Positions 35,854 to 45,009 of a stretch of DNA of 64,000 bases are shown one piece after another; positions within the stretch are counted from its first letter, which is position 1; every line of letters begins with the position of its first letter. The position numbers were made by a program, and so were the translations under genes. The notes under the pieces are model-generated. The model had not been told where the DNA came from. It saw only the letters and a program-made list of their open reading frames with translations, and did not search any database. The DNA comes from Psychrobacter aestuarii (lineage in GTDB: Bacteria > Pseudomonadota > Gammaproteobacteria > Pseudomonadales > Moraxellaceae), in contig NZ_CAJGYT010000001.1 of the NCBI RefSeq assembly GCF_904846035.1, positions 186,001 through 250,000 on the forward strand. The letters run 5' to 3'.

Positions 35854-38148
35854 ATGGAACAAAAACCGTCTCAATCCCCAAGCGGACGCCCTACGGATGT
35901 CAATAAAAAACAAGACAACCATCCCAAAGGAAGCGCCAAAAAAACAGTAAGTAACGCGGCAAGCTTTGATGAGCTGCAAGATAGTGAGGGTCATTATCGC
36001 CCTGTGGCAAAAGCTGTGGGCGCATGGCTTGATGACATCAACTTTGATGCGTTAAATCACCTCAACGAACAAGCGGCAGACATTTTTTATCGTAAAGGCG
36101 TCACCTTTACTGTGTATAGCGACGCCAAAAACATCGAGCGCATGATTCCTTTTGATATTATTCCGCGCATCATCGCCGCGAGCGAGTGGCGTCAGATTGA
36201 GGCGGGCTGCAAGCAGCGCATTACCGCACTCAATGCCTTTTTGCATGACATTTATCACGATCAAGCCATCATGAAAGCAGGCATTGTGCCTGATGAGTAT
36301 GTGTATGCTAGCGGCTGTTATGAGCCGTGGATGATGGGCATTAGCCTAGACAAACCCATTTATTCGCACATCAGCGGTATTGACTTGATCCGCGATGAGT
36401 CTGGTCAGTTTTGTGTGCTCGAGGACAACTTGCGCACGCCCTCTGGCGTCTCCTATATGCTTGAGAGCCGCAATATCTCAGAGATGCTGCTCTCTGATGT
36501 GTTCAGTCAAACGCCTATTTTGGGCGTCAGTGATTACCCCAAGCGCTTACAAGCCTGTCTTGCCAGCGCAACGAGCAAGTATGATCCGCAGATTGTTATC
36601 TTAACCCCAGGGCGTTTTAACAGCGCCTATTATGAGCATGCGTTTTTGGCGCATGAGATGAACGTACCGCTGGTACACGGTTATGATTTGGTGGTTGAGG
36701 ACAGTAAGGTCTACATGCAAGGCACGCGTGGCAAGGTGCAGGTAGATATCATTTATCGCCGTATTGATGACCCGTATATTGACCCCTTAGCGTTTCGCTC
36801 GGATTCTATTTTGGGCGTATCGGGTCTGATGAGTGCGTACCGTGCAGGCAACGTGGTGATTGTCAACGCGCCAGGCACAGGCGTTGCCGATGACAAAAGC
36901 TTATACCCCTTTGTACCTGATATGATTGAGTTTTATTTGGGCGAAAAACCCATTTTGCCCAACATCAAAACCTATCAGTGCCGCAAGCCTGAGGACTTGG
37001 ATTATGTGCTCAATCATTTGGGCGAGCTGGTGGTCAAAGAAACCCAAGGCTCAGGGGGTTATGGCATGCTGATTGGACCGACCTCCACCACCGCAGAAAT
37101 TGAAGCCTACCGTGCGCGCTTGCTTGAGAATCCAGCAGGCTTTATCGCTCAGCCAACCATCTCATTATCCACAAACCCCACTGCCGTCAGCGATGGCATC
37201 GCCCCGCGCCATATTGATTTGCGCCCCTTTATTTTAAGTCATGGTGATGGCTCGGTGGATATCGTACCAGGCGGGCTGACGCGTGTGGCGATGGTCGAAG
37301 GGTCACTGGTGGTCAACTCCTCACAAGGCGGCGGTATCAAAGACACGTGGGTGATTGACGACAGCACATTGTCCGAGCCTATGAGCGGCACGCGCCAGCC
37401 ATCAGAATACCAGCTCGACAGACAAGGGAATGACGCCATCATCGCAAGTCATGCCCACTATCATGACCCCATACAGCCACTTGAGGCGGGTTACGAGAGC
37501 CCTGAAGGTGCGCCGATGATTTTGCTGCTGTCTACCGCCAATCACTTGGTCTGGCTCGGTCGCTACAGTGAGCGGCTGTACTATTACGACAGCATTATCA
37601 AGCGGTTGGTCAAAGGCAATATTGAAAAATCCGAGCTACAGCACCTAATTACCCATTTGGGCTTTAATGTGGACATTAACCAGTCGTTCACCTGTATGAA
37701 AGCAAACCTGCTGAGCGACCTAGAACAAGACAAGATACCCAACGTGGTGCACTACATTGAAACCAATGTACAAGAGGCCAAAGGCGTCATTGGTAAAGAC
37801 ACCTCTGAGCTGTACAACCTTATCAAACGCCTCTCTAGCGCAGGCACTTATCGTGCTGCCACCTTGCAGCTACACGCGTGTAATGCTGCCATGGCGCAAG
37901 AGCATCCCGCGGTGACCAGCTTTTGGCAGCTAGGACGCCATTTTGAGCAACTAGAGCGCACGGTGTTTTTAAAAGAAGACTCCGCCGCCATCAGCCTTGA
38001 ATTCAAACACTGGGTCAATCAGTTGCCAGAAAACACCCGCTGGCGTGAGCTGATTCGCCTTACCAACCAGATGATTAAGTCTCAGCAGCTCAGTGATTTT
38101 CAGCTGTTAAGCAAAGAGTGCAATATGATATTACAGCAAGGGGTATAA
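35854..38148 (+). CDS. Circularly permuted ATP-grasp fused to alpha-E domain protein
   Basis: This 764-residue protein joins two modules that are separate genes in many bacteria. Residues about 40-520 are a circularly permuted ATP-grasp (DUF404/407 type) with PFDIIPRIIAASEW, CVLEDNLRTPSGVSYMLESR, VKETQGSGGYGMLIGP and RHIDLRPFIL. Residues about 552-760 are an alpha-E (DUF403) domain starting LSTANHLVWLGRYSERL. The ATG at 35854 with TGAGG upstream is preferred to a TTG 24 codons earlier. It is followed by transglutaminase and Anbu genes, a conserved set in which the ATP-grasp enzyme is predicted to make a peptide-like bond or tag. Product unknown. Confidence 0.9.
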   Translation: MEQKPSQSPSGRPTDVNKKQDNHPKGSAKKTVSNAASFDELQDSEGHYRPVAKAVGAWLDDINFDALNHLNEQAADIFYRKGVTFTVYSDAKNIERMIPFDIIPRIIAASEWRQIEAGCKQRITALNAFLHDIYHDQAIMKAGIVPDEYVYASGCYEPWMMGISLDKPIYSHISGIDLIRDESGQFCVLEDNLRTPSGVSYMLESRNISEMLLSDVFSQTPILGVSDYPKRLQACLASATSKYDPQIVILTPGRFNSAYYEHAFLAHEMNVPLVHGYDLVVEDSKVYMQGTRGKVQVDIIYRRIDDPYIDPLAFRSDSILGVSGLMSAYRAGNVVIVNAPGTGVADDKSLYPFVPDMIEFYLGEKPILPNIKTYQCRKPEDLDYVLNHLGELVVKETQGSGGYGMLIGPTSTTAEIEAYRARLLENPAGFIAQPTISLSTNPTAVSDGIAPRHIDLRPFILSHGDGSVDIVPGGLTRVAMVEGSLVVNSSQGGGIKDTWVIDDSTLSEPMSGTRQPSEYQLDRQGNDAIIASHAHYHDPIQPLEAGYESPEGAPMILLLSTANHLVWLGRYSERLYYYDSIIKRLVKGNIEKSELQHLITHLGFNVDINQSFTCMKANLLSDLEQDKIPNVVHYIETNVQEAKGVIGKDTSELYNLIKRLSSAGTYRAATLQLHACNAAMAQEHPAVTSFWQLGRHFEQLERTVFLKEDSAAISLEFKHWVNQLPENTRWRELIRLTNQMIKSQQLSDFQLLSKECNMILQQGV

Positions 38149-38202
38149 CCATGCTGCGCGCAGCCCCCATAACACAATAACAATAAAATCACAGGACAGA
38201 CT

Positions 38203-38988
38203 ATGAAACTTCAAATCAGTCACCAAACGAACTATTACTATGATGAGATGGCACACCGCAGTGTGCAATATATCCGCATGACGCCCATGCAGCTGCCGCA
38301 TCAGATTATCCATCAGTGGAATGTGATGCTGCCCAAAGTCGCCTTGAGTCAAAAGGATGGGTTTGGCAATGACTGGCTGACGCTAAGTCGTAAAGAGGCG
38401 CACAATAACCTACAAATGCAAGCCTCAGGCATCGTCGAAATCAATACCGACACCGAGCGCCTTGAAGACATGCCCCATGTGCCCTACTTGCTGTTCACGG
38501 TACAAACGCCGTTGACCGAGTGCTCTGAGGGTATGCGCGATTTTGCCGCGCCGTATCTTAAAAACCCAAGCCATGAGCAGCTAAAAGCCATGGCGTCAGC
38601 CCTACTCACCAAGATGCCGTACACCCCCAACGCAACGCATGTCGGAACCACCGCTGCCGAAGCTTTTGATATTGGCGCTGGCGTGTGCCAAGACCATACG
38701 CATGTGTTTTTGGGCTGCCTGCGCGATCAGCACATTCCCGCGCGCTACGTCTCAGGCTACCTGTATGACGACAGCGCCAACCACATGTCCAGCCATGCGT
38801 GGGCAGAAGCGTGGCTGGATGGCTACTGGTACACCTTTGACATCTCAAACCAGCTGTTTCAACCCAGCTCGCATGTGTATGTGGCGATTGGTCGCGACTA
38901 TCTGGATGCCGCCCCTGTGCGCGGCGTGCGTATGGGCGGTGGCTACGAAAATCTTTACAGTCAAGTGCTGGTTTCCAGACTATCATAA
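38203..38988 (+). CDS. Transglutaminase-like cysteine peptidase family protein
   Basis: This 261-residue protein has an N-terminal bacterial transglutaminase-like domain (MKLQISHQTNYYYDEMAHRS) and a C-terminal catalytic core with the triad visible as GAGVCQDHTHVF (Cys162), MSSHAWAEAW (His198) and YTFDISN (Asp213). It lies 54 bases after the ATP-grasp/alpha-E gene and 34 bases before the Anbu gene. Proteins of this kind in Anbu operons are thought to be peptidases or amidases acting on the product of the ATP-grasp ligase. It is cytosolic, with no signal peptide seen. Confidence 0.92.
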   Translation: MKLQISHQTNYYYDEMAHRSVQYIRMTPMQLPHQIIHQWNVMLPKVALSQKDGFGNDWLTLSRKEAHNNLQMQASGIVEINTDTERLEDMPHVPYLLFTVQTPLTECSEGMRDFAAPYLKNPSHEQLKAMASALLTKMPYTPNATHVGTTAAEAFDIGAGVCQDHTHVFLGCLRDQHIPARYVSGYLYDDSANHMSSHAWAEAWLDGYWYTFDISNQLFQPSSHVYVAIGRDYLDAAPVRGVRMGGGYENLYSQVLVSRLS

Positions 38989-39022
38989 GCTGTTTTTAAC
39001 TAACGAGCGTTAAGGATTGTCG

Positions 39023-39763
39023 ATGACTTATTGTGCTGCCATTCGCCTCAAAGAAGGGATGATTTTTGCCAGTGACACCCGCACCAATGCAGGCGTGGAT
39101 CATATCTCAACCTTTAGAAAGCTGTATCAATACGGCGTTGAGGGCGAGCGTTTTATGGTCTTGCAGACGGCAGGTAGCCTTGCGACCTCGCAAGCGGTGT
39201 TTAACAAGCTACAAAGCGACATCAATTTGCGCGCTGAGCATAGCCTAAACACAGTGGCGTCTTTGTTTGATGCCGCGCAAATGGTGGGCGAATGCATGCG
39301 CAATGTCATGGCAAACGCGCAAAGGGTCGCTAATGACAATAACAGTGGCACCTTTACCAGCTCTTTTTTATTGGGCGGACAAATCAAAGGTCAATCGCCT
39401 GAGCTGTATATGATTTACCCAGAAGGCAACTGTATTAGAGCGACCCAAGACACGACATTTTTTCAGCTCGGCGAAAGCAAATACGGCAAACCCATTCTCG
39501 ATCGCTCGGTCAAATACGACACCAATATCGATCATGCTGCCCAAGCCTTAATGCTGTCATTTGACTCTACCTTGCACTCTAACCTGTCGGTCGGCATGCC
39601 TATTGATTTTGTGATTTATGAAAATGACAGCCTCACCTTACCAAAAGGTCGCCGTATCGAAGAAGACGATGAGTATTTTAAGACCATCAGCCGCCACTGG
39701 TCAGCCGCGCTACGCAACACGCTGATTGAGTTGCCTGAGTGTCCTAAGGATTATTGGAAGTAA
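39023..39763 (+). CDS. Anbu-type proteasome-like peptidase
   Basis: This 246-residue protein is an Ntn-hydrolase of the Anbu (ancestral beta subunit) family. It begins MTYCAAIRLKEGMIFASDTR, so removal of Met exposes the catalytic Thr2, and has the expected aspartate in ASDTRTNAG and lysine in TFRKLYQYG. Anbu assembles as open helical rings related to HslV and 20S beta subunits. ATG at 39023 with AAGGA six bases upstream is right; the TTG two codons earlier would hide the catalytic threonine. Its place after ATP-grasp/alpha-E and transglutaminase genes is the standard Anbu operon. Confidence 0.92.
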   Translation: MTYCAAIRLKEGMIFASDTRTNAGVDHISTFRKLYQYGVEGERFMVLQTAGSLATSQAVFNKLQSDINLRAEHSLNTVASLFDAAQMVGECMRNVMANAQRVANDNNSGTFTSSFLLGGQIKGQSPELYMIYPEGNCIRATQDTTFFQLGESKYGKPILDRSVKYDTNIDHAAQALMLSFDSTLHSNLSVGMPIDFVIYENDSLTLPKGRRIEEDDEYFKTISRHWSAALRNTLIELPECPKDYWK

Positions 39764-39796
39764 GGTTTGAGCCGTCTCACCCTTAAAAAAAACTTT

Positions 39797-42364
39797 TTAC
39801 ACCTGCAAAAAAGGCGCCGTGCGGCTGTCTTTGGATTGAGCAACCTCACTTGGCGTGCCTTGAGCGACAATCAAACCGCCCTCATCACCTGCACCTGGAC
39901 CGATATCAATTATCCAGTCACTATAGCTCGCCACCTGCATGTCATGCTCAACCATGATGACCGTATTGCCTGCATCGACAAGACCGTTTAATTGAGCCAT
40001 TAACAGGGACACATCAGCAGGATGTAGCCCTGTGGTGGGCTCATCTAGTATGTACAAAGTATCGCCTCGCTGCGTGCGCTGTAGCTCAGTTGCCAGCTTG
40101 ATGCGCTGCGCCTCGCCGCCTGACAGCTCAGTGGCGGGCTGACCCAAACGCAGATAGCCAAGCCCAACCTGTAGCAACGCCTCTAAGGCACGCAAAATAG
40201 GTGTTTCATCTACAAAAAACTCATGAGCCGCCTCAACCGTCAAGTTCAGCACCTCAGCAATGTTTTTGTCTCGATACGTGATGGCAAGCGTCTCCTCATC
40301 ATAGCGATCGCCATGACAGACCTGACACGGCGCATAGACACTGGGCAAAAACAGCAACTCCACACTGACAAATCCCAAACCTTCGCAATTTGGACAGCGA
40401 CCTTTTTTGGTGTTAAATGAGAAACGTCCAGCGTCATAACCGCACGCTTTTGCTTGCTTGGTTGCCGCAAATAGCTTACGCACATCATCGAACAATCCTG
40501 TATAAGTCGCGAGATTGGAGCGCGGCGTCCGTCCAATCGCCTTTTGATTGATATTAATCAGACGACGTATGTGCGCCATGCCAGCAACAATCTCCCCGTC
40601 TGTGACCGTTTCAAGCTCTTGCTCAAGCAAATCAGCCTCACCTACAGGCGCTTCAGTAGCCGTTTTTTGTCCCAGTGCTGTATTGACCAGCTCAACCAAT
40701 GCTTGGCTGACAAGGCTTGATTTGCCTGACCCCGATACACCCGTGACACTGGTCATGACCCCAAGTGGAAAAGTAACATCCAAGCCTGTGATATTGTTGC
40801 GTACAATGTTGGCAAGCTTAAGCCATGCTGTCGGCTGCCTTGTGTTAGATTCTGACTGATGATTCGCCGTATCGTTGGCAAAGAGATATCGACCCGTATG
40901 TGACCATTTAACGTCACGTAATCCCGCTATAGGACCACTATAGACGATCTCACCACCATGCGTGCCAGCCTGTGGTCCAACATCGACCACCCAATCGGCA
41001 TGCTTAATGACGCTCACATCATGCTCAACGACAAACACAGAATTGCCAGACGCAATCAGCTCATCTAGCGCACCAAGCAGCGCTTGCGTGTCAGCAGGGT
41101 GTAGACCTGCGGAGGGCTCATCAAGGACATAGACCACACCAAACAGCTGCGAGCGAATTTGGGTCGCTAATCGTAATCGTTGCAGCTCACCAGGCGATAA
41201 CGTTGGCGTGGTACGCTCAAGTGACAGATAACCGAGCCCAAGCCTTGTCAATGCTTCGATACGCGAAAGAATATCACTGGCAATACGCTGAGCAACCATG
41301 GCTTTTTCGCGGTTTGGTGTGTCATCAGCTATCTTGGTACGCGCTGTTTTTTCAAGTTTTTGTGCCATATCCGTTAATGTAAGCTGTGACAGCTCACCGA
41401 TATCGAGTCCTGCAAACTTGACCGATAGCGATGCTTTCTTGAGTTTTTTGCCGTGACATTCTGGACATTCAGAGATTTGCATAAACTGAGAGACGCGTTT
41501 TTTGGTGCGCGGGCTTTGGGTGGTAGCAAAAGCATGCAAAACAAAGTTTTTGGCACTAACAAACGTGCCCATATAATTTGGCCTCTCCCCTTTTTCAATC
41601 GCCTCGCGTGTTTGTTCTATATCGTACTCAGGGTAAACAGGCACCGTTGGCGTCTCATCGGTAAACAAAATCCAATCGCGGGTCTTCTTTGGTAGAGTGT
41701 GCCAAGGTTTATCGATATCATAGCCAAGCGTGGTCAATATACGGCTCAGGTTTTGACCTTGCCACGCTGGTGGCCAAGCGGCAATGGCGCGCTCGCGAAT
41801 GCTCTTGGTATTGTCTGGAACCAGCGACGCTTCGGTGACCTCAAACACACGACCGATCCCCGAACATCTTGGGCACGCACCATCTGGCGTATTGGGAGAA
41901 AACGCATCGGCATACAGCATTTTTTGGTCGGCAGGATAGACGCCTGCTCGTGAGTACAGCATACGCAGACCATTGGAAATGGTCGTCACACTACCCACGG
42001 ACGAGCGCACCGATGGCGTACCTCTCTGCTGCTGCAATGCCACGGCTGGTGGCAGCCCTTCGATGGCATCGACATCGGGCTCATCAACCTGATCAATCAG
42101 TCGTCTGGCATAAGGTGAGACTGAGTCAAGATAGCGCCGCTGTGACTCAGCAAACAAGGTTCCAAATGCCAGTGAGGATTTTCCTGATCCTGATATACCC
42201 GTAAATACCACCAGTGCATCACGGGGTAAGTCAACATCGACATTCTTTAGATTATGAACGCGTGCGCCTCTGACTTGGATATGGTCTCGGTCACAATAAG
42301 GATGATCCTGTGTCGCCGTGTCTGTCTGATTTGGGGTTTCTTGTGATGTGTTTGAGTTGACCAT
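39797..42364 (-). CDS. UvrA-like ABC ATPase (class II UvrA type)
   Basis: This 855-residue protein has two ABC cassettes: Walker A TGISGSGKSSLAFG (Lys62) and GVSGSGKSSLVSQ, signatures LSPGELQRLRLATQ and LSGGEAQRIKLATE, and UvrA-type zinc modules CPRCSGIG, CPECHGKK and CPNCEGLG...CQVCHGDRY. It is shorter than housekeeping UvrA (about 940), as in UvrA2 or DrrC-like proteins that have a reduced UvrB-binding region. ATG at 42364 is preferred to an upstream ATG 55 codons earlier, since homology begins just after it. It may act in DNA damage tolerance or drug resistance. It is monocistronic and convergent with Anbu. Confidence 0.9.
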   Translation of the reverse strand: MVNSNTSQETPNQTDTATQDHPYCDRDHIQVRGARVHNLKNVDVDLPRDALVVFTGISGSGKSSLAFGTLFAESQRRYLDSVSPYARRLIDQVDEPDVDAIEGLPPAVALQQQRGTPSVRSSVGSVTTISNGLRMLYSRAGVYPADQKMLYADAFSPNTPDGACPRCSGIGRVFEVTEASLVPDNTKSIRERAIAAWPPAWQGQNLSRILTTLGYDIDKPWHTLPKKTRDWILFTDETPTVPVYPEYDIEQTREAIEKGERPNYMGTFVSAKNFVLHAFATTQSPRTKKRVSQFMQISECPECHGKKLKKASLSVKFAGLDIGELSQLTLTDMAQKLEKTARTKIADDTPNREKAMVAQRIASDILSRIEALTRLGLGYLSLERTTPTLSPGELQRLRLATQIRSQLFGVVYVLDEPSAGLHPADTQALLGALDELIASGNSVFVVEHDVSVIKHADWVVDVGPQAGTHGGEIVYSGPIAGLRDVKWSHTGRYLFANDTANHQSESNTRQPTAWLKLANIVRNNITGLDVTFPLGVMTSVTGVSGSGKSSLVSQALVELVNTALGQKTATEAPVGEADLLEQELETVTDGEIVAGMAHIRRLININQKAIGRTPRSNLATYTGLFDDVRKLFAATKQAKACGYDAGRFSFNTKKGRCPNCEGLGFVSVELLFLPSVYAPCQVCHGDRYDEETLAITYRDKNIAEVLNLTVEAAHEFFVDETPILRALEALLQVGLGYLRLGQPATELSGGEAQRIKLATELQRTQRGDTLYILDEPTTGLHPADVSLLMAQLNGLVDAGNTVIMVEHDMQVASYSDWIIDIGPGAGDEGGLIVAQGTPSEVAQSKDSRTAPFLQV

Positions 42365-42585
42365 GACGCTACTATTCCTAACGAATTTTCGGTTATTTTT
42401 ATAATGGGTGCAAATGCTAACACGTACTGATGTCAGGGCTTGGCAAGGCTTACGTATCCATAGCATAGATAGACAAAAAATAACGTCATTAAACATCAAT
42501 ATAAATGCCTCAGCGCTATTGCTAACCAATCATTTATAGGGTAAATTCTATCGCCTAAAGTCAACTAAATTTGGTTAATATACCC

Positions 42586-44952
42586 ATGGTCTTGTTTAAA
42601 ACCAGCCGCACCGCGTCAGAATCTAAACAACAAAAGTCTTTTACTAATAAGTTAAGCACATTGAGCTTGTCGGTCTCTATCGCGCTGAGTACTTTGTTTA
42701 TCGCCTCAGTCAGCACCAGCCAAAGCGCGCATGCAGAAGGATGCAGCTGTCATTCAGACGCGCTGTATACGATTGATATTGACACACTCAATGACAGCCA
42801 TCCGCAGCAATTGACGCTCAAAGCCAATGACGCCTATTATCAACTGGTCAATGACAAAGGTGTTGTGATTCAAGACAAGCTTTATGACATCCATGCTTAT
42901 GAAGATGGTCGTATCATCGCCAAGCGCAATGGTTTTTTTGGGGCGATTAATGCTGATGGCGCTGTGGTGCTGGATTTTAAATACGATGGCATTAAGGCGT
43001 TGGATAAAGGCTTTTATCAATTAAGCAAAAATTTTGGCAGCAAAGTCGCCACCGCGATTGCCACTGACGCTGGCAAGTGGCTGTATCCTGCCAGCCAGCG
43101 TTTTGATAAAAACACCCAAGCGGACTATCTTTATACAGATACGCTTAATCAGATTACCTACTTTAGCATCACCAAAAATGACAAGCATGGTCTGATGACC
43201 AACAAGGCGCAAACGATGATTGCGCCTATCTATGATGAGCTAAGCTTATTAGACACCTGCCCAAATGAGCGCTTGTTTATGAAAGCCGTCATGGGCGACA
43301 AAACAGGCTTGATAGACCAGTATCAAAAAGTCGTCGTTCCCTTTGCCAAAAACACAGTTATCGAAAATTTCAATGAAGACAAGCAAATCTTCAGCGTGAT
43401 GACTTATAAGAATAAACCCGATGATAATGATTATAACAATGAAGGTCTGATCTCTGAGAAGCTGGTGACTGGCAAAGGTGTTTTTGTAATTGCGTCTGAG
43501 AGTCGAATTATTCCTTTAGAAGGTAATTTGTATCAGTATGAGAAAGCAGGCAAATACGGCATCATCAATGATAAGGGCGACGCTGTGTTGCCCGCGAACT
43601 TTGACGCCATATCTAATGGCTATAACGAACCTATTGTAGTGATGCAAAACCAAAAAACAGGAGTGTTAACCAAACATAAGGATGGCAGCCTCAACGTAGA
43701 CGCTTTTTATGACCACCTTGAGCCTTACTATGGCAGTACATACACGTTAAGCGAGATAGAAAACCAAGCGGTAGCGGAGGAAGCGCACGATTATGACAGT
43801 GCCGACTATGAGGAAGTCGCAGACGCTACTGAAGAGACAGACGATACTACTGAGGCAATCCACTATGATCCAGAGGTACAGCGCTATATTGCGCAGCGCA
43901 ATCGTAAAGTAGGTATGGTCGATAGCAACCATGACGTGTTGGTGCCATTTATTTATGACGAACTTGTTAAGTTTGACCATTTTATTAGAGTAAAAAAAGA
44001 CCAAAAATATGGCTTAATTACTGACAAAAATGACATAGTAAAACCGCCTATATATGACGATATCATATCGCTCGATGACGCATATGGTGACAGTTTTGGC
44101 ATGGTCTTTACCAAAGGTGATCAGCAACAACTGGTCGATCAATTTGCGCATCCCATCACTGAATTTTCTGACTACCGATTTGTCAGCGACAAACTTAATA
44201 GTCTAAAGGATATGACTGTCATCGAAAAAGAAGGTAAGTATGGGCTGTTCAGCTATAAAGACAAAAAAGTTACCGTCCCGCCTATCTACGAGGATATGTC
44301 TGGACAGGTATACAACGACACCATCTTAGCGCAGTTAGCGGGGAAAACCGTATTAATTGATACCTCAGGCAAGCTGTTGATTAAAAACTTATCCCAATAT
44401 GCCTACACTTATCGCTCAGATGACAGTGACAAAATAGCAGTGGTCACGAAAGATGATAAATACGGACTGATTGACTATACTGGTAAGATCGTCATTAACC
44501 CCATTTATGATGCCTTAGACCTATTAGAGCTTTATGATAACTACACTGATTTATGGTCTGGTGATACCACGGAGCAAGCACGCTATATTGTAGAAACAGA
44601 TGGTAAGTATGGTATTTTTGATGGAAGTGGTAAGCGCATCGTACCTATAGAATACACGCACATATCTTCTCTTCCTTACCCAGCCGCCCTCATTGTGAGT
44701 AAAGACAACGTCGACGATGAAAATGACAGTGCGACGGACTCCATGCACTTTGGCGTGCTAGATCCAGCAGGTAAGTTAGTATTGGAGATGAAGTACGATA
44801 AGATATTCAGCAATTATAATTATCCCAACGATAGATTCTATGCCATCAACATACGTGAAAATAGTGTCGATGCCTATGATAAATCTTTTCATTTATTAGA
44901 AACTCAAAACCTGACGACGTTTAAAGCCAACAATGAGTGGTATGATGAATAA
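42586..44952 (+). CDS. Secreted WG-repeat protein
   Basis: This protein of about 788 residues has an N-terminal signal (hydrophobic LSLSVSIALSTLFIASV, probable cleavage after AHA) followed by many WG-type repeats of about 45-60 residues, seen as KYGLIDYTGKIVINPIYDAL, KYGIINDKGDAVLPANFD, KYGLFSYKDKKVTVPPIYED and similar. An acidic, Thr-rich insert lies at about residues 410-425. WG-repeat proteins are common in Bacteroidetes and scattered in gammaproteobacteria, and their role is unclear, probably in envelope binding. The start is uncertain: ATG at 42586 has no strong RBS, and a TTG at 42571 is in frame. A terminator follows. Confidence 0.8.
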   Translation: MVLFKTSRTASESKQQKSFTNKLSTLSLSVSIALSTLFIASVSTSQSAHAEGCSCHSDALYTIDIDTLNDSHPQQLTLKANDAYYQLVNDKGVVIQDKLYDIHAYEDGRIIAKRNGFFGAINADGAVVLDFKYDGIKALDKGFYQLSKNFGSKVATAIATDAGKWLYPASQRFDKNTQADYLYTDTLNQITYFSITKNDKHGLMTNKAQTMIAPIYDELSLLDTCPNERLFMKAVMGDKTGLIDQYQKVVVPFAKNTVIENFNEDKQIFSVMTYKNKPDDNDYNNEGLISEKLVTGKGVFVIASESRIIPLEGNLYQYEKAGKYGIINDKGDAVLPANFDAISNGYNEPIVVMQNQKTGVLTKHKDGSLNVDAFYDHLEPYYGSTYTLSEIENQAVAEEAHDYDSADYEEVADATEETDDTTEAIHYDPEVQRYIAQRNRKVGMVDSNHDVLVPFIYDELVKFDHFIRVKKDQKYGLITDKNDIVKPPIYDDIISLDDAYGDSFGMVFTKGDQQQLVDQFAHPITEFSDYRFVSDKLNSLKDMTVIEKEGKYGLFSYKDKKVTVPPIYEDMSGQVYNDTILAQLAGKTVLIDTSGKLLIKNLSQYAYTYRSDDSDKIAVVTKDDKYGLIDYTGKIVINPIYDALDLLELYDNYTDLWSGDTTEQARYIVETDGKYGIFDGSGKRIVPIEYTHISSLPYPAALIVSKDNVDDENDSATDSMHFGVLDPAGKLVLEMKYDKIFSNYNYPNDRFYAINIRENSVDAYDKSFHLLETQNLTTFKANNEWYDE

Positions 44953-44961
44953 TGCCCAAAA

Positions 44962-44995
44962 AAAAGCGGTCACTATTAATGACCGCTTTTTATTA
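44962..44995. terminator. Terminator after the WG-repeat gene
   Basis: A perfect 11-bp stem AAAAGCGGTCA (44962-44972) with 44980-44990 has a 7-base loop and a T-rich end. It lies between convergent genes and can serve both. Confidence 0.8.
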
Positions 44996-45009
44996 ACATA
45001 AGGCAGATG

